22,072 nucleotides of DNA from JANXXV01 sp038200305 (GTDB lineage: Bacteria > Acidobacteriota > Terriglobia > Bryobacterales > Bryobacteraceae), in the NCBI GenBank assembly GCA_038200305.1, contig JBBPYD010000190.1:1-22072 (forward strand). The letters run 5' to 3'. A program made the position numbers and the translations under genes. The notes beneath the pieces were generated by a model. That model saw nothing but the letters and a program-made list of their open reading frames with translations. It had not been told where the DNA came from and did no database searches. This document shows positions 13,971 to 22,072 of this stretch, one piece after another. Every line of letters begins with the position of its first letter. Position 1 is the first letter of the stretch.

Positions 13971-15290
13971 GTGGTGAAAAAGAACTTCTATATAGAAACG
14001 TTTGGCTGCCAGATGAACGCCCATGACTCGGAAAAGGTGATCGGCACTTTGGTGAGTCATGGTTACGCGCAAATGGCGACGCCGGATGAGGCCGATTTAA
14101 TCCTGTACAACACGTGCAGCATCCGGGATAAGGCCGAGCAGAAGGTGTTTCACCGGCTGGACACGTTTAAGCGGGAGCAGAAGGGAAAAACGTTCGGCGT
14201 TCTGGGCTGCGTAGCACAGCAGGAGGGAGAACGGATCTTTGAAAAGGCTCCACACGTCAGTCTGGTTTGCGGATCGGCCAGCTACAACACGCTGCCGGCG
14301 TTGCTGGTGCAATTGGAGCGGGGTAACCGGCGCGTGACTGGATTGAGTCTGGACACCGAAGACACGTTTGAAACCCCATTCGCCCGGCGCGACAATCCGC
14401 ACAAAGCATATATTACGATTATCGAAGGATGCGACAAGGCGTGTGCCTATTGCGTGGTGCCGTTTACGCGTGGCCCGGAGCGCAGCCGGACATCGGAAAG
14501 CGTCCTGCGGGAGGCCCGCGATCTGATCGCGCACGGCTACACCGAAATTCAGCTATTGGGGCAGAACGTCAATAGCTATTTGGATCCATCGCCGGCCGGT
14601 TGGGATTTCGCAAAGCTGCTGCGGAACATCGGGCAGATTCCGGGGATGCGGCGAGTACGGTTCACCACGTCCCATCCGCGTGATTTTGTGAAGGAGATCA
14701 TCGACGCGATCAATGAGAATCCGGTGCTCTGCAATCACGTTCATCTTCCGGTGCAATCGGGATCGACGAAGATACTGGACCGGATGCAGCGGCTGTATAC
14801 GCGCGACGAGTACATGCGGCGGATCGAATGGATGAAGAACGGACGGAACATTGCGATCACAACGGACATCATCGCCGGGTTCCCTGGCGAGACGGAACAG
14901 GATTTTCAGGACACGCTGAAGCTGCTGGATGAAGTGGAGTACGACGCGATATTTGGATTCAAGTACTCCAAGCGGCCGAATACGTCCGCGTTGGCCTATG
15001 AAGACCACATTCCCGAGGATGAGAAAACGCGGCGGCTGGCTGTGGTGCTGGAAAAGCAACGCGCGATCCAGATCCGGCGCAATGCGGAGTATGTGGGCCA
15101 GGTAGAAGATGTACACGTCGAGGGCTATCACCAATCACTGAAGCAGTGGATGGGGCGGACATCGCAGAATAAGACGCTGAATTTCTTCGATGCTTCGGAA
15201 CCGGGCGCGGGATCGATTCTGGGGAGCTATTTGCCGGTGCGGGTCACGCGCGCGGGGCCGAATTCCCTGGTTGGCGAGAGTTTGAACTAA
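13971..15290 (+). CDS. miaB: tRNA-2-methylthio-N6-dimethylallyladenosine synthase MiaB
   Basis: A 439-residue radical-SAM methylthiotransferase that adds the 2-methylthio group to i6A37 in tRNAs reading UNN codons. The N-terminal MTTase domain carries three cysteines for the auxiliary [4Fe-4S] cluster: C13 (FGCQMN), C49 (NTCSIRD) and C80 (VLGCVAQ). The radical-SAM motif is C154, C158 and C161 (GCDKACAYCVVPFTRG). LPVQSGS and GFPGET are family blocks, and a TRAM RNA-binding domain covers about the last 65 residues. MiaB is favoured over RimO and MtaB by length and by VVPFTRGPERSR. Translation starts at GTG 13971 or GTG 13974; a TGA closes the frame just upstream, and the nearby ATG at 13961 is out of frame. 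No clear ribosome binding site is seen. Confidence 0.95.
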   Translation: MVKKNFYIETFGCQMNAHDSEKVIGTLVSHGYAQMATPDEADLILYNTCSIRDKAEQKVFHRLDTFKREQKGKTFGVLGCVAQQEGERIFEKAPHVSLVCGSASYNTLPALLVQLERGNRRVTGLSLDTEDTFETPFARRDNPHKAYITIIEGCDKACAYCVVPFTRGPERSRTSESVLREARDLIAHGYTEIQLLGQNVNSYLDPSPAGWDFAKLLRNIGQIPGMRRVRFTTSHPRDFVKEIIDAINENPVLCNHVHLPVQSGSTKILDRMQRLYTRDEYMRRIEWMKNGRNIAITTDIIAGFPGETEQDFQDTLKLLDEVEYDAIFGFKYSKRPNTSALAYEDHIPEDEKTRRLAVVLEKQRAIQIRRNAEYVGQVEDVHVEGYHQSLKQWMGRTSQNKTLNFFDASEPGAGSILGSYLPVRVTRAGPNSLVGESLN

Positions 15291-15327
15291 CCGCACCCGC
15301 ACCGCTCAACTTGCATCTAATGAATGA

Positions 15328-16014
15328 GTGATCATCCTCCGCCTAGAACACGTCAGCAAAAGCTACAGCAACGGCAATACGCCAGTTTCGGCGCTTCATG
15401 ACATCTCGCTTGATGTCGGCCGTGGCGAGTTCGTGGCTCTGGTAGGCCGCAGCGGTTGCGGCAAATCGACCTTACTGAATCTCGCTGGTGCAATGGATTT
15501 TCCCACATCGGGAACGCTTACGCTTGACGGGGTGGTCACATCGGCGCTCAATGATGCGCAGCTCACCAAAGTGCGCTGCAATAAGGTGGGATTCATCTTT
15601 CAATCTTTCCAACTACTGCCAACGCTATCCGTAATAGAGAACGTGGAACTGCCGCTCATGCTCGCGGGAAGGACCAATGTCCGCGAGATCGCGCTGGAGC
15701 GTTTGCAATGGGTGGAGATGGAAGCGTACGCAGCGCGCATGCCCTATCAACTCTCCGGCGGGCAGATGCAGCGGGTCGCCATTGCCCGCGCGCTCGCGAA
15801 TGGACCGTCTCTCCTGCTGGCAGATGAGCCCACCGGCAATCTGGACACAACCACGGGCGGCCTTATTCTGGGCTTGCTCAGCCGGATCGTGAGCGAGCAG
15901 AAAACCACAATTCTGATGGCGACGCACAGCGTAGAGGCGGCTGGCATGGCTGACACCATTGTGAAGCTGCGTGACGGTTGTGTGGAAGAGATTCGCCAGT
16001 CATGCCGCGCCTGA
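15328..16014 (+). CDS. ABC transporter ATP-binding protein (LolD/MacB-type)
   Basis: A 228-residue ABC ATPase. Walker A is GRSGCGKST (about 40-48), the Q-loop FQSFQLLP, the signature LSGGQMQRVAIARAL, Walker B LLLADEPTGNLD, and the H-loop ATHS. The sequence style (LPLMLAG, ADEPTGNLDT) is that of the LolD/MacB/FtsE group, which energise FtsX-type permeases by mechanotransmission rather than classical import. The start is GTG 15328. A four-codon frame, ATG at 15320, ends in TGA overlapping it, and no strong ribosome binding site is visible. The 3' end overlaps the permease start by 13 bases. With the permease and the lipocalin-like secreted protein it forms a probable envelope lipid or lipoprotein export operon. 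Confidence 0.93.
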   Translation: MIILRLEHVSKSYSNGNTPVSALHDISLDVGRGEFVALVGRSGCGKSTLLNLAGAMDFPTSGTLTLDGVVTSALNDAQLTKVRCNKVGFIFQSFQLLPTLSVIENVELPLMLAGRTNVREIALERLQWVEMEAYAARMPYQLSGGQMQRVAIARALANGPSLLLADEPTGNLDTTTGGLILGLLSRIVSEQKTTILMATHSVEAAGMADTIVKLRDGCVEEIRQSCRA

Positions 16015-18503
16015 CGCTGTTTTATCGTTTGATCATGCGGCCTCTTAGGCGTGAAATGCTTCGCACGCTGCTGACGGCTGCCGCGGTGGCGCTAGGTGTC
16101 GCGGTGGTGCTTGCGATTGAGCTCGCCGGCGATGCAGCCGCCGGATCCTTCCGCTCCTCAGTTGAGACGCTCACCGGCGATGCCGACTTCGAAGTGACCG
16201 CGGCCGGTGGAGTCCCCGCGCAAGCGCTGGCGCGTCTGGCAACACTGCCCTACCCGCTCAAACTCCATCCAAGAATCGAAGATTATGCCGTAGTTTCTGA
16301 AACGGGCCGCACCATCCCGCTCATCGGCGTGGACATGCTGGCCGACGCGCTTCCGGAATCCGGCAGCGGCGCCGGCGCCTTTCAAGCGGATGATTCCATC
16401 TGGACCGGCGATGGCCTTTCCTACAAGGCGGGAGACCACATCCAGTTGCTGATCAACGATCATGCGTCTGCGTACACGATCAGGGGCGTGCTCGGTAAAG
16501 ATTCCGGTGAAGTAATCGTGATGGACCTCGCGCCCGCAACCCGCGCGCTGCGGCGTAATGGCAATCTCGACCGGATTTTGATTCAGATACCCGCCAGTAA
16601 GTCGATAGACCAATGGGAGCCATTGTTGCGCAGCAGCCTCCCCTCCGGCGTCTTGCTCGCACGGCAAGGTTCGCGAACAAATGAGAACCGGCGAATGTTG
16701 GCTGCGTTCCGATGGAATCTCCGGGCCTTAAGCTACATCGCGCTCGTCGTTGGAGCCTTTCTCATCTACAACACGATCTCCGTTTCAGTGGTCCGGCGGC
16801 GCGCGGAAATCGGAATCGTGCGGGCCCTGGGAGCCACCAGGGGAGCCGTGCTTTCCGCATTCCTTGGCGAAGCCGCGTGTTTCGGAATTCTGGGTTCCAT
16901 TGCAGGGATTGCTCTGGGCCGCATCATGGCCGGAAGCGCCGTGAAGTTGATCGCCGCAACAGTCGATTCGCTCTACGTCAGCAGCCGCCCGGCGTCCATC
17001 GCCCTCGGTTGGGACAGCGCGCTTCTCGCCGTTCTCCTGGGAACCGGAGTCGCCGTTTTATCCACGCTAACTCCGGCGTGGGAAGCTTCGCAGGTTGTTC
17101 CAGTGGAGGCGATGGCACGCGGCCGCCGCGAACATCAAGTCCGAATGCACAAAGGGCGCAACCTCGCCATCGCTGCGGCGCTTGGATTCACCGCGTGGAT
17201 TGCCGCGCGGCAGGGGCCAGTAAATGGAATGCCCCTCTTCGGATACGCATCGGCCGTTCTGGCCATCGCCGCATCGGCACTCGTAATCCCGGCGCTTGTA
17301 TCGGCGCTTTCCTTAGCCGGCGCGAACGTAATCCGCGGTCTATTCGGAGTGGAGGCGCTGCTGGCAACCAGAAGCCTCGCCGGATCTCTGCGGCGTACGT
17401 CGGTACTGGTCGGCGCGCTGTCTACGGCCATTGCGATGATGGCCGCCGTCGGTATTATGGTGGGCAGTTTCCGTGAAACGGTGCTCGTGTGGATGGATGA
17501 CCGCCTGCAAGCCGATCTTTATCTCCGCCCTGCTGGACCGGCCGGCCCGGACAGGCATCCAACCATCTCGCCGGAGATTGCGGACCGGCTGAGCGCCTTG
17601 CCGGAGGTCGCCGCGGTCGATCGCTTCCGCGCCTATGAAATCAGCTATGGCGGATTACCAGCCACTCTAGGCGGGAGCGATGCGGCAATTGCCGGGCGGT
17701 ACGGAAAGCGTCCATTTCTCTCCGGCGCCAACCCCCGTTCTGTCTTTCCGCAGCTCACGCAAGGCAACAACGTGATTGTCAGTGAAGCCTTTGCGAACAA
17801 GCATCAAGTGAAAGGCGGCGACACGCTGACCCTCCCGCTTGGCGAGCATTCGGCTGCGTTCCGGGTGATAGACGTCTATTACGATTATTCGAGCGAGCGC
17901 GGATACATCATCATGGATCGCAAAACGCTTCTGAAGTATTTGCCGGACCCAGCGCCGTCCAACATGGCGGTCTATTTGAAGCCGGCAGTTTCGCTCGACG
18001 CTGGGCGGCGCGCGGTGGAGTCGGCGATCGCCGGCCGCAAAGTGCTGGTGTTTTCCAATCGCTCGCTGCGTGCAGAAGCAATCAACATCTTCGATCGAAC
18101 GTTCGCGATCACGTACGCTCTGGAAGCAGTTGCCGTCTTCGTCGCGGTGATGGGAGTGGCCGGAGCGCTGCTGGCGTTGGTGATCGACCGCCGCCGCGAG
18201 TTCGGGCTGCTCCGTTTCCTCGGTGTCTCAGGACCGCAGCTTCGCCGCATGATCCTCTTCGAAGCGGGACTGCTAGGGCTCCTGGCGAATGCCGCCGGCG
18301 TCGTGCTCGGACTGCTGCTCTCGCTTCTGTTGATCTACGTCATCAACAAGCAGTCCTTCGGTTGGACGATTCAATTCCATTGGCCTGTTGCGGTGTTGCT
18401 CGGTGCACTCTCCGTGGTGTATGCCGCCACAATAGCCGCCGGGCTTTATCCCGCACGCATCGCGGCACGCCTGAATCCAATTGAGGTTGTTCATGAAGAG
18501 TAG
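16002..18503 (+). CDS. FtsX-like ABC transporter permease (two MacB/FtsX modules)
   Basis: An 833-residue permease. A first transmembrane helix lies at about residues 17-40 (LRTLLTAAAVALGVAVVLAIELAG), followed by a large extracytoplasmic MacB-PCD-like domain. The first FtsX core, around residues 240-370, contains VVRRRAEIGIVRALGATRGAVL, the coupling-helix motif. A second pair of helices, a second periplasmic domain (about 490-700) and a second FtsX core with IDRRREFGLLRFLGVSGPQLRRMILFE follow, ending in PARIAARLNPIEVVHEE. About ten membrane spans are expected, as in the double-module permeases (COG0577) that pair with LolD-type ATPases. The ATG at 16002 overlaps the ATPase gene by 13 bases, and the stop overlaps the next gene by 11 bases, so all three are probably translationally coupled. 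Confidence 0.92.
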   Translation: MPRLTLFYRLIMRPLRREMLRTLLTAAAVALGVAVVLAIELAGDAAAGSFRSSVETLTGDADFEVTAAGGVPAQALARLATLPYPLKLHPRIEDYAVVSETGRTIPLIGVDMLADALPESGSGAGAFQADDSIWTGDGLSYKAGDHIQLLINDHASAYTIRGVLGKDSGEVIVMDLAPATRALRRNGNLDRILIQIPASKSIDQWEPLLRSSLPSGVLLARQGSRTNENRRMLAAFRWNLRALSYIALVVGAFLIYNTISVSVVRRRAEIGIVRALGATRGAVLSAFLGEAACFGILGSIAGIALGRIMAGSAVKLIAATVDSLYVSSRPASIALGWDSALLAVLLGTGVAVLSTLTPAWEASQVVPVEAMARGRREHQVRMHKGRNLAIAAALGFTAWIAARQGPVNGMPLFGYASAVLAIAASALVIPALVSALSLAGANVIRGLFGVEALLATRSLAGSLRRTSVLVGALSTAIAMMAAVGIMVGSFRETVLVWMDDRLQADLYLRPAGPAGPDRHPTISPEIADRLSALPEVAAVDRFRAYEISYGGLPATLGGSDAAIAGRYGKRPFLSGANPRSVFPQLTQGNNVIVSEAFANKHQVKGGDTLTLPLGEHSAAFRVIDVYYDYSSERGYIIMDRKTLLKYLPDPAPSNMAVYLKPAVSLDAGRRAVESAIAGRKVLVFSNRSLRAEAINIFDRTFAITYALEAVAVFVAVMGVAGALLALVIDRRREFGLLRFLGVSGPQLRRMILFEAGLLGLLANAAGVVLGLLLSLLLIYVINKQSFGWTIQFHWPVAVLLGALSVVYAATIAAGLYPARIAARLNPIEVVHEE

Positions 18504-19647
18504 ATCCGCTCTCGCCCTCTGTCTGTCATTCAGCCTGTTTGGCGCGAATATTGAAGAACTGTACCGCCTCGCATTGCCCGGCTATCGCTATCAGTTTCCG
18601 CGCGACCATTTCAATCACCCGGAGTTCCAAACCGAATGGTGGTACTACACCGGAAATCTGCACACCGCCGAGGGCAAGCGATTCGGTTTCGAGTTAACCT
18701 TTTTCCGGCATGGCGTCAACCGCGATGCACGGCCCAAGAATGTATGGGACGTGAGCGATGTGTGGCTCGCGCACCTGGCCCTGAGCGATATAGACGGCGG
18801 CCGGTTCCTCCACACCGAGCGGCTAAACCGTTCCGGCCCTGGCCTCGCCGGAGCCGATGCGGAGCAGGCTCGCGTGTGGAACGGGAATTGGCAAGTGCGC
18901 TGGACCGCCGGTCAAACTCTACAGGCCATAGCCGACCGGTTCCGAATCGATTTATCCATGCAGTCTGAGAAACCGCCGGTGATTCACGGGACAAACGGTG
19001 TCAGCCAGAAAGCGGAAGGACCGGGCCGTGCGTCGCACTATATCTCGCTCACGCGCCTGGCTAGTCAGGGGACCATTGAACTCGATGGGAAGAAGTTCGC
19101 CGTCGAAGGTCTCACTTGGATGGACCACGAGTTTTTCACTCATCAACTCGAAGCGAACCAAAGCGGTTGGGATTGGTTTAGCATTCAACTGGATGATAGC
19201 TCTGAACTGATGCTCTTCCGCCTGCGGCGAAAGGATGGCTCGGCAGATCCCTACTCGGCTGGAACCTACATTGACCCGAATGGAAAAACCCGGCATCTGG
19301 CCGCAAGCGAATTCTCGCTGACTCCTGGGAAGACGTGGACGAGCCCTGACACTGGCGCGCGCTACCCCATCGAGTGGAACATCAGCATCCCGTCTCTCGG
19401 CATCGACGCCGCGTTGAGCACGCGCTTGGCCCAGCAGGAACTCACCGGAAGAACCAAAGCCAGCATGGCCTACTGGGAAGGCGCCGTTGAGATTAAGGCC
19501 ATCAGGCGCGGACACCCAGTGAATGGGGCCGGCTACTTGGAGATGACCGGATATGCAGGCCCGTCCGTATGGGCGATTAAACCATTTGTTGAATCGCGTC
19601 CAAGAGGCTGTCCAAATCGGCAGACCCGTTGTGCCGCACGCTGTTGA
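18493..19647 (+). CDS. Secreted AttH/CrtC-like lipocalin-fold protein
   Basis: A 384-residue protein with a signal peptide (MKSRSALALCLSFSLFGA). The first lipocalin-like half carries FQTEWWYYTGNLHTAEGKRFGFELTFFR (about 45-72) and WLAHLALSDIDGGRF. The second carries LTWMDHEFFTHQL, GWDWFSIQLDD and ELMLFRLRRKDG. These are the conserved blocks of the AttH/carotenoid 1,2-hydratase-like family (COG5621, predicted secreted hydrolase), which is commonly encoded beside LolD/FtsX-type transporters. Substrate is unknown; lipid handling is the usual guess. Family members normally stop shortly after GYLEMTGYAG. Here the frame continues about 30 residues, rich in Pro, Arg and Cys, into the antisense of the dsbA-like gene, overlapping it by 71 bases. 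The original stop may have been lost. The ATG at 18493 overlaps the permease stop. Confidence 0.85.
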   Translation: MKSRSALALCLSFSLFGANIEELYRLALPGYRYQFPRDHFNHPEFQTEWWYYTGNLHTAEGKRFGFELTFFRHGVNRDARPKNVWDVSDVWLAHLALSDIDGGRFLHTERLNRSGPGLAGADAEQARVWNGNWQVRWTAGQTLQAIADRFRIDLSMQSEKPPVIHGTNGVSQKAEGPGRASHYISLTRLASQGTIELDGKKFAVEGLTWMDHEFFTHQLEANQSGWDWFSIQLDDSSELMLFRLRRKDGSADPYSAGTYIDPNGKTRHLAASEFSLTPGKTWTSPDTGARYPIEWNISIPSLGIDAALSTRLAQQELTGRTKASMAYWEGAVEIKAIRRGHPVNGAGYLEMTGYAGPSVWAIKPFVESRPRGCPNRQTRCAARC

Positions 19648-20095
19648 TGAAGAAGGTTGGCGTTCCGTTCACGCCGCTGCGCACGCCGCTCATGAAATCC
19701 TCTCGTACGCGATCCTCATGGGTACGTTCGCGCAACTCACGCTCGAATTCATTGACGTCCAATCCGATCTGTGCCGCGTAACCAATCAAGTGCCCATCGT
19801 CCAGCGACCTGTAGTGTTCAAAGAGCGTGTCGTGCATTTCCCAGAATTGGTCCTGGCTTGCGGCGGCTTCGGCGGCTTCTGCAGCGCTCTCGGCATGAGG
19901 GTGCGATTCGCTCAGCGGGAAATTGCGGTAGACGAAACGCAGATCGCCAACTCTTCGCTGGATCTCCTGAACCACCGGATGCGCCGCGGCGCAATGCGGG
20001 CACTCATAATCCCCGTACTCAAGCAGTGTGACAGCCGCGTCTTCCGGCCCTTGGGAATGATCGCGTTCGCCGACGGGCATTGTGAGCTTGCTCAT
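19577..20095 (-). CDS. DsbA-family thioredoxin-fold oxidoreductase, cytoplasmic
   Basis: A 172-residue DsbA-like protein with the active site CPHC (C32-C35 in EYGDYECPHCAAAH), an inserted helical domain, and the cis-proline loop NGTPTFFIN near residue 145. It has no signal peptide, so it should act in the cytoplasm, unlike classical DsbA. Similar short proteins occur in acidobacteria and actinobacteria, sometimes next to or fused to NhaA antiporters. The ATG at 20095 overlaps the stop of the peroxiredoxin gene as ATGA, so it is the second gene of a two-gene operon. It may reduce or oxidise the peroxiredoxin or handle other thiols (inference). Its 3' end overlaps the convergent lipocalin-like gene by 71 bases. 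Confidence 0.9.
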   Translation of the reverse strand: MSKLTMPVGERDHSQGPEDAAVTLLEYGDYECPHCAAAHPVVQEIQRRVGDLRFVYRNFPLSESHPHAESAAEAAEAAASQDQFWEMHDTLFEHYRSLDDGHLIGYAAQIGLDVNEFERELRERTHEDRVREDFMSGVRSGVNGTPTFFINSVRHNGSADLDSLLDAIQQMV

Positions 20096-20589
20096 TGGAC
20101 GACTCCCTTTGCAGAGAGTTCCTCAAGCGCTTCCAGAATACCCTCGGCGCCTGGATTCACGCCTACAGGAGAGCAGTAGCTCCATCGAATCATGCCTTCG
20201 CCGTCAATCACGAACAAAGCCCGCTCGGTGTATCCGTCATGTTCCCGGTAAGCGCCGTAGGATCGCGCAACAGCTCCCTTCGGCTCAAAGTCGGCCAGTA
20301 GCGGATAGTGCAAATGCCGGTTCTCAGTAAACGCACGATGGCACCATGCACCGTCGACCGAGATGCCCAGCAACGAAGCGTCGTGCTTCCGGAACTCACT
20401 CAAGAGCTCGTTGTAGAGTGCGGCCTGATCGCCGCAAACGGGGCTCCAGTCTGCAGGATAAAAAGAGAGGACCACATTGTGGCCGCGAAATTCAGACAGA
20501 GAAACGGTCTGATCTGGAGTGCTGTGCAGCGTGAAGTCCGGAGCCGGGGTGCCGGCTGTCAAAATGTGTGGAAATGGCTGAGAAGTCAA
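20092..20589 (-). CDS. Peroxiredoxin (AhpC/TSA family, AhpE-like)
   Basis: A 165-residue thiol peroxidase of the AhpC/TSA family. APDFTLHSTPDQTVSLSEFRGHNVVLSFYPADWSPVCGDQ contains the peroxidatic cysteine in the Pxxx(S/T)xxC pattern, and TERALFVIDGEGMIRWSYCSP is the typical C-terminal block. Two further cysteines (GAWCHRAF, WSYCSP) could serve in resolution. The start is inferred as TTG 20589, because AAGGAG lies seven bases upstream and the product then begins just before the fold. A TTG at 20610 would place that ribosome binding site inside the gene. It would detoxify H2O2 or organic peroxides, with its electron donor perhaps the thioredoxin-fold protein encoded next. Confidence 0.88.
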   Translation of the reverse strand: MTSQPFPHILTAGTPAPDFTLHSTPDQTVSLSEFRGHNVVLSFYPADWSPVCGDQAALYNELLSEFRKHDASLLGISVDGAWCHRAFTENRHLHYPLLADFEPKGAVARSYGAYREHDGYTERALFVIDGEGMIRWSYCSPVGVNPGAEGILEALEELSAKGVVQ

Positions 20590-20634
20590 AATCGAACTCC
20601 TTCTCTTCAATCGTAGCAGCGCTTTTGGACCGCG

Positions 20635-22032
20635 CTATTCTGTCACGGTTCGCCGGGCCGCTTTGCCATCGTGAATCCACACGCTCTTGATGTTCACGAA
20701 CTCGCGTATACCGAAGGAACTCAGTTCCCGCCCATAGCCAGACTGTTTCACTCCTCCGAATGGAATCCGTGGATCCGATACAACCATTCCGTTGATGAAC
20801 ACCATGCCTGACTCGATCTCTTCAATGAAGCGGGACCGTTCGCTTTCGTCGTTCGTCCACACGCTAGAGCCCAGACCGAATGTAGTGTCGTTCGCCAGGC
20901 GAATGGCATCGCCGATGTCCCGCACACGGAACAACGCTGCAACAGGTCCGAACAGCTCTTCCGTGTAAGCTGGCGAGTTACGCGGTATATCCGTAATCAC
21001 CGTGGGAGTGTAGTAATTTCCGGGGCCATCCAGCCGGTGCCCGCCCGTCAGTATTCGGGCGCCCGCTTGAACTGACTTCTGCACCTGCTCGTCCAGAGTG
21101 GCCAGAATGTCCGCCGTTGCCAAGGGGCCGACGTCCGTCGATTCCTCCATTGGATCGCCCACTCGCAATGCCTTCATTTTCTCCACGAAGCGGTGTTCGA
21201 ACTCATCCGCGATCGCAATTTCGACGATGAACCGTTTCGCCGCAATGCACGACTGTCCATTGTTGATGACCCTGGCTTGTACAGCGGTTTTTACGGCTTC
21301 TTCCAGGTCTGCACTTCGCATCACAATAAACGGATCGCTACCGCCAAGTTCCAGAACGGTCTTCTTGATCCTTTCCCCTGCCCTTGATGCAACCTTGCTT
21401 CCCGCAGGCGTGCTGCCGGTCAGCGTGACGGCCTTGATCCGGTCGTCGTCGATCAACCCATTGACCTTGTCCGATCCAATGAGCAGTGTCTGAAACACAC
21501 CTTCGGGAGCGCCTGCTCTGCGGAAGATGTCTTCAATCGCAAGCGCGCATTGCGGCACGTTTGACGAGTGCTTCAGCAGCCCAACATTCCCAGCCATTAA
21601 GGCCGGAGCCGCGAAGCGGAATACCTGCCAAAACGGGAAGTTCCAGGGCATGATGGCGAGCACCGGGCCAATGGGTTGATAACGGACGAAACTGCGGGAT
21701 GCGTTCGTATTCGCAGCCTCATCCGTCAGGAACTGTTCGGCGTTTTCGGCGTAGAAGCGGCAGCCGCGCGCGCACTTGGCCGCTTCCTCAGCGCCGGCCT
21801 TGATAGGTTTGCCCATCTCAAGCGTCATCAGACGCCCGAGATCGTCCTTCTCGCGCTCCAGTATGTCAGCGGCACGCATCATGTATGCGGATCTCTCCGC
21901 AAACGTAGTGCGCCGGTAGAAGGCGAATGCCTCTATCGCACGCTGAAGCTTTGTCTCAATTTGTTGATCTGACAAGGAGTCGAAAGACTTCAACACCTGT
22001 CCGTTGGCCGGGTTGATACTGGCGATAGCCAT
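20635..22032 (-). CDS. NAD(P)-dependent aldehyde dehydrogenase (succinate-semialdehyde dehydrogenase type)
   Basis: A 465-residue ALDH-superfamily enzyme oxidising an aldehyde to its acid. Family residues are all present: N131 in MPWNFPFWQ, K154 in LLKHS (cofactor), LTGSTPAGSKVA, the general base E228 in LELGGSDPF, the nucleophile C262 in NNGQSCIAAKRF, and EELFGPVA near the cofactor pocket. The short N-terminus (ASINPANGQVLKSF), the length and GGVKQSGYGRELSSFGIREFVNIKSVW match the GabD/Sad-type semialdehyde dehydrogenases. Exact substrate and cofactor cannot be read from the sequence. Histidine in LLKHS replaces the more common proline or alanine. The ATG at 22032 is chosen over a TTG one codon earlier. 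It is separated by 45 bases from the peroxiredoxin start and could be co-transcribed with it. Confidence 0.9.
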   Translation of the reverse strand: MAIASINPANGQVLKSFDSLSDQQIETKLQRAIEAFAFYRRTTFAERSAYMMRAADILEREKDDLGRLMTLEMGKPIKAGAEEAAKCARGCRFYAENAEQFLTDEAANTNASRSFVRYQPIGPVLAIMPWNFPFWQVFRFAAPALMAGNVGLLKHSSNVPQCALAIEDIFRRAGAPEGVFQTLLIGSDKVNGLIDDDRIKAVTLTGSTPAGSKVASRAGERIKKTVLELGGSDPFIVMRSADLEEAVKTAVQARVINNGQSCIAAKRFIVEIAIADEFEHRFVEKMKALRVGDPMEESTDVGPLATADILATLDEQVQKSVQAGARILTGGHRLDGPGNYYTPTVITDIPRNSPAYTEELFGPVAALFRVRDIGDAIRLANDTTFGLGSSVWTNDESERSRFIEEIESGMVFINGMVVSDPRIPFGGVKQSGYGRELSSFGIREFVNIKSVWIHDGKAARRTVTE

Positions 22033-22072
22033 CAACCCAGTTTAGCGAGCCGTCACCTTCAACATCACAACG

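Overview
The window looks like chromosomal DNA of a GC-rich, free-living, aerobic bacterium. My best guess is an acidobacterium of the Bryobacterales/Solibacter type. That guess rests on remembered family resemblances (secreted RraA-like protein, multi-membrane-span hypothetical, fossil of a multicopy hypothetical family, CTCC-loop hairpins) and on no database search. Genes are densely packed, with many 4-base start/stop overlaps and several GTG or TTG starts.

Left part (1-5676). A partial YeiH-like membrane transporter (minus) is divergent from a secreted RraA-family protein (plus). Two tandem hairpins follow. A minus-strand aromatic-degradation operon comes next: homogentisate 1,2-dioxygenase, a DIM6/NTAB-type flavin reductase and an Acs-like acyl-CoA synthetase. 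It is divergent from phenylalanine 4-hydroxylase across a 90-base spacer with a 17-base palindrome. Together these suggest phenylalanine -> tyrosine -> homogentisate catabolism, with the synthetase perhaps activating the acetoacetate released at the end.

Middle part (5673-13073). Every gene is on the minus strand. In transcription order they are a complete five-gene type III-A CRISPR effector operon (cas10/csm1, csm2, csm3, csm4, csm5), an ExeA/GspA-like AAA ATPase 23 bases after csm5, two tandem paralogous exported mini-proteins sharing an invariant 15-residue motif, and a multi-span membrane protein. Cas10 keeps the GGDD cyclase motif but lacks the HD nuclease domain and the usual zinc-finger cysteines. 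Csm2 carries an RGG-rich N-terminal tail. No CRISPR array, cas6, cas1/cas2 or CARF effector lies in the window.

Between the csm operon and miaB (13077-13970) there is no intact gene. The stretch holds decayed remnants of a receiver/histidine-kinase protein and of a second, unrelated protein.

Right part (13971-22072). miaB (tRNA methylthiotransferase) is followed by a LolD-like ATPase, an FtsX-type permease and a secreted AttH/CrtC-like lipocalin protein, overlapping like an operon for envelope lipid export. On the minus strand are a peroxiredoxin with a DsbA-like oxidoreductase (overlapping start and stop) and a succinate-semialdehyde-type aldehyde dehydrogenase.
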